DNA of 64,000 nucleotides from Acidithiobacillus thiooxidans ATCC 19377 (GTDB lineage Bacteria; Pseudomonadota; Gammaproteobacteria; Acidithiobacillales; Acidithiobacillaceae). Positions 63,337 through 64,000 of this stretch are shown here, in pieces (within the stretch, counting starts at the first letter, position 1; each line of letters opens with the position of its first letter). A model generated the notes under the pieces. The model saw only the letters and a list, made by a program, of their open reading frames with translations. It was not told where the DNA came from and did no database searches. Made by a program: the position numbers and the translations under genes. The stretch is from the NCBI RefSeq assembly GCF_009662475.1, contig NZ_CP045571.1:2044501-2108500 (forward strand), written 5' to 3'.

Positions 63337-64000
63337 ATGACAACAGGTTATCCGGGTTTGCGCGCTTTGACTGCCAGTTTGCTGCTGGCGGGGCTCGCGG
63401 GTTGCTCCTCCTACATGCCTTACGCAGGACCGCGTGTCGGACCTGTGGAGAACGTGTCCCATAACAAAACCTTACGCGGCATTCAGCTGGTCAAGGTGGA
63501 TTATGCCCTTGCCCATCAGATCCGGACTCGGGCAGATACGCCTCAGCTAAACCTGCTGCGCGACTTCAGTAACCCCAATCCGCGACTGTATACGGTGGGG
63601 CCTGGCGATACCTTGCAGGTTTATATCTGGGAGGCACCACCCGCCATGCTTTTTGCTTCGGCCGGGGTAGCCAACAGCACTACGGGTTCCGGTTCGGTGA
63701 TGACCTCCATTCCTGAGCAAATGGTGGGGAGTAATGGTGACATCATCATTCCTTTTGCCGGTAAAATTTCCTGTGCCGGTAAAACCCTGGACGATATTGG
63801 CGCTGAAATCCGCGCCCGTCTGAAAAATATGGCCCATGATCCCCAGGTGGTGGTCCGTCTAGTCAGCAACCATGCCCAGAGCATTTCCGTGGTTGGCAAT
63901 GTGCGTAAAAGTACCCAGGTTCCGCTGATTCCGGGCGGAGTCAGCGTGCTGCAGGCGCTGGCGGCAGCGGGCGGGGTCGATAAACCGGTGAACAAGGTCA
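63337..64000 (+). CDS. Polysaccharide export lipoprotein, Wza family (3' end outside window)
   Basis: The frame is open to the window end. The ATG after GAGG gives a lipoprotein signal ending LAGC with Cys at residue 23. The family layout follows: LYTVGPGDTLQVYIWEAPPAML (start of the polysaccharide export domain), GDIIIPFAGKISCAGKTLDDIGAEIRARLKNMAHDPQVVVRLV, then an SLBB-type domain SISVVGNVRKSTQVPLIPGGVSVLQALAAAGGV. Wza forms the outer membrane pore for capsule or exopolysaccharide. It runs opposite to the glycosyltransferase cluster and probably starts the export half of the locus. Confidence 0.9.
   Translation, partial: MTTGYPGLRALTASLLLAGLAGCSSYMPYAGPRVGPVENVSHNKTLRGIQLVKVDYALAHQIRTRADTPQLNLLRDFSNPNPRLYTVGPGDTLQVYIWEAPPAMLFASAGVANSTTGSGSVMTSIPEQMVGSNGDIIIPFAGKISCAGKTLDDIGAEIRARLKNMAHDPQVVVRLVSNHAQSISVVGNVRKSTQVPLIPGGVSVLQALAAAGGVDKPVNKV

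Overview
The window looks like a chromosomal segment of an extremely acidophilic, sulfur-oxidising chemolithoautotroph, most likely an Acidithiobacillus species. The evidence is the tetrathionate hydrolase gene followed by a fused DoxD-DoxA thiosulfate:quinone oxidoreductase, an Acidithiobacillus-type sulfide:quinone oxidoreductase (SQR) directly behind cytochrome bd oxidase genes, a TauE/SafE sulfite exporter with its TIGR02186 partner, and an HdeD-family membrane protein. The genus is inferred from gene content and remembered family sequences; no database search was run.

Layout. 1-8.4 kb: end of a GMC oxidoreductase gene, an MFS permease, a Na+/H+ antiporter, a small operon (membrane protein, APH-type kinase, HAD phosphatase), and a divergent sulfite-export/stress operon. 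8.6-19.2 kb: htpG, then tetH-doxDA, tag, a small membrane protein behind a near-consensus LexA box, bamD and three transporters. 19.3-21.7 kb: a vapBC pair, a decayed type I restriction locus and tRNA-Asn. 21.9-23.2 kb: DUF202 and DUF1643 genes.

23.2-43.0 kb is the most interesting part. A -24/-12 (sigma-54) promoter precedes a long run of co-oriented genes: RND adaptor, RND permease with a Pro/Ser-rich tail, three secreted low-complexity proteins sharing Met-Pro-Trp motifs, three tandem paralogues sharing one TPR-like domain on different N-terminal anchors, a membrane coiled-coil protein, and a sigma-54 activator with a PAS-like sensor. A second -24/-12 promoter sits upstream of cydAB-sqr-(helical protein)-psiE-hdeD. 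Both upstream regions carry TGTTGCA-type motifs. I infer one regulon linking a cell-envelope system to sulfide oxidation and quinol respiration; it resembles nothing I know as a described system.

43.0-48.4 kb is a scrapyard of toxin-antitoxin modules (intact, truncated, chimeric) mixed with an IS630 remnant and fragments of the neighbouring polysaccharide genes. 48.4-64 kb is a surface-polysaccharide cluster: glycosyltransferases, an FkbH-like protein, methyltransferase, frameshifted KpsT-type ABC ATPase, gmd/rmd for GDP-deoxyhexose synthesis and a Wza-type export lipoprotein, interrupted by a tacAT-type toxin-antitoxin pair and a second, almost identical IS630 copy.
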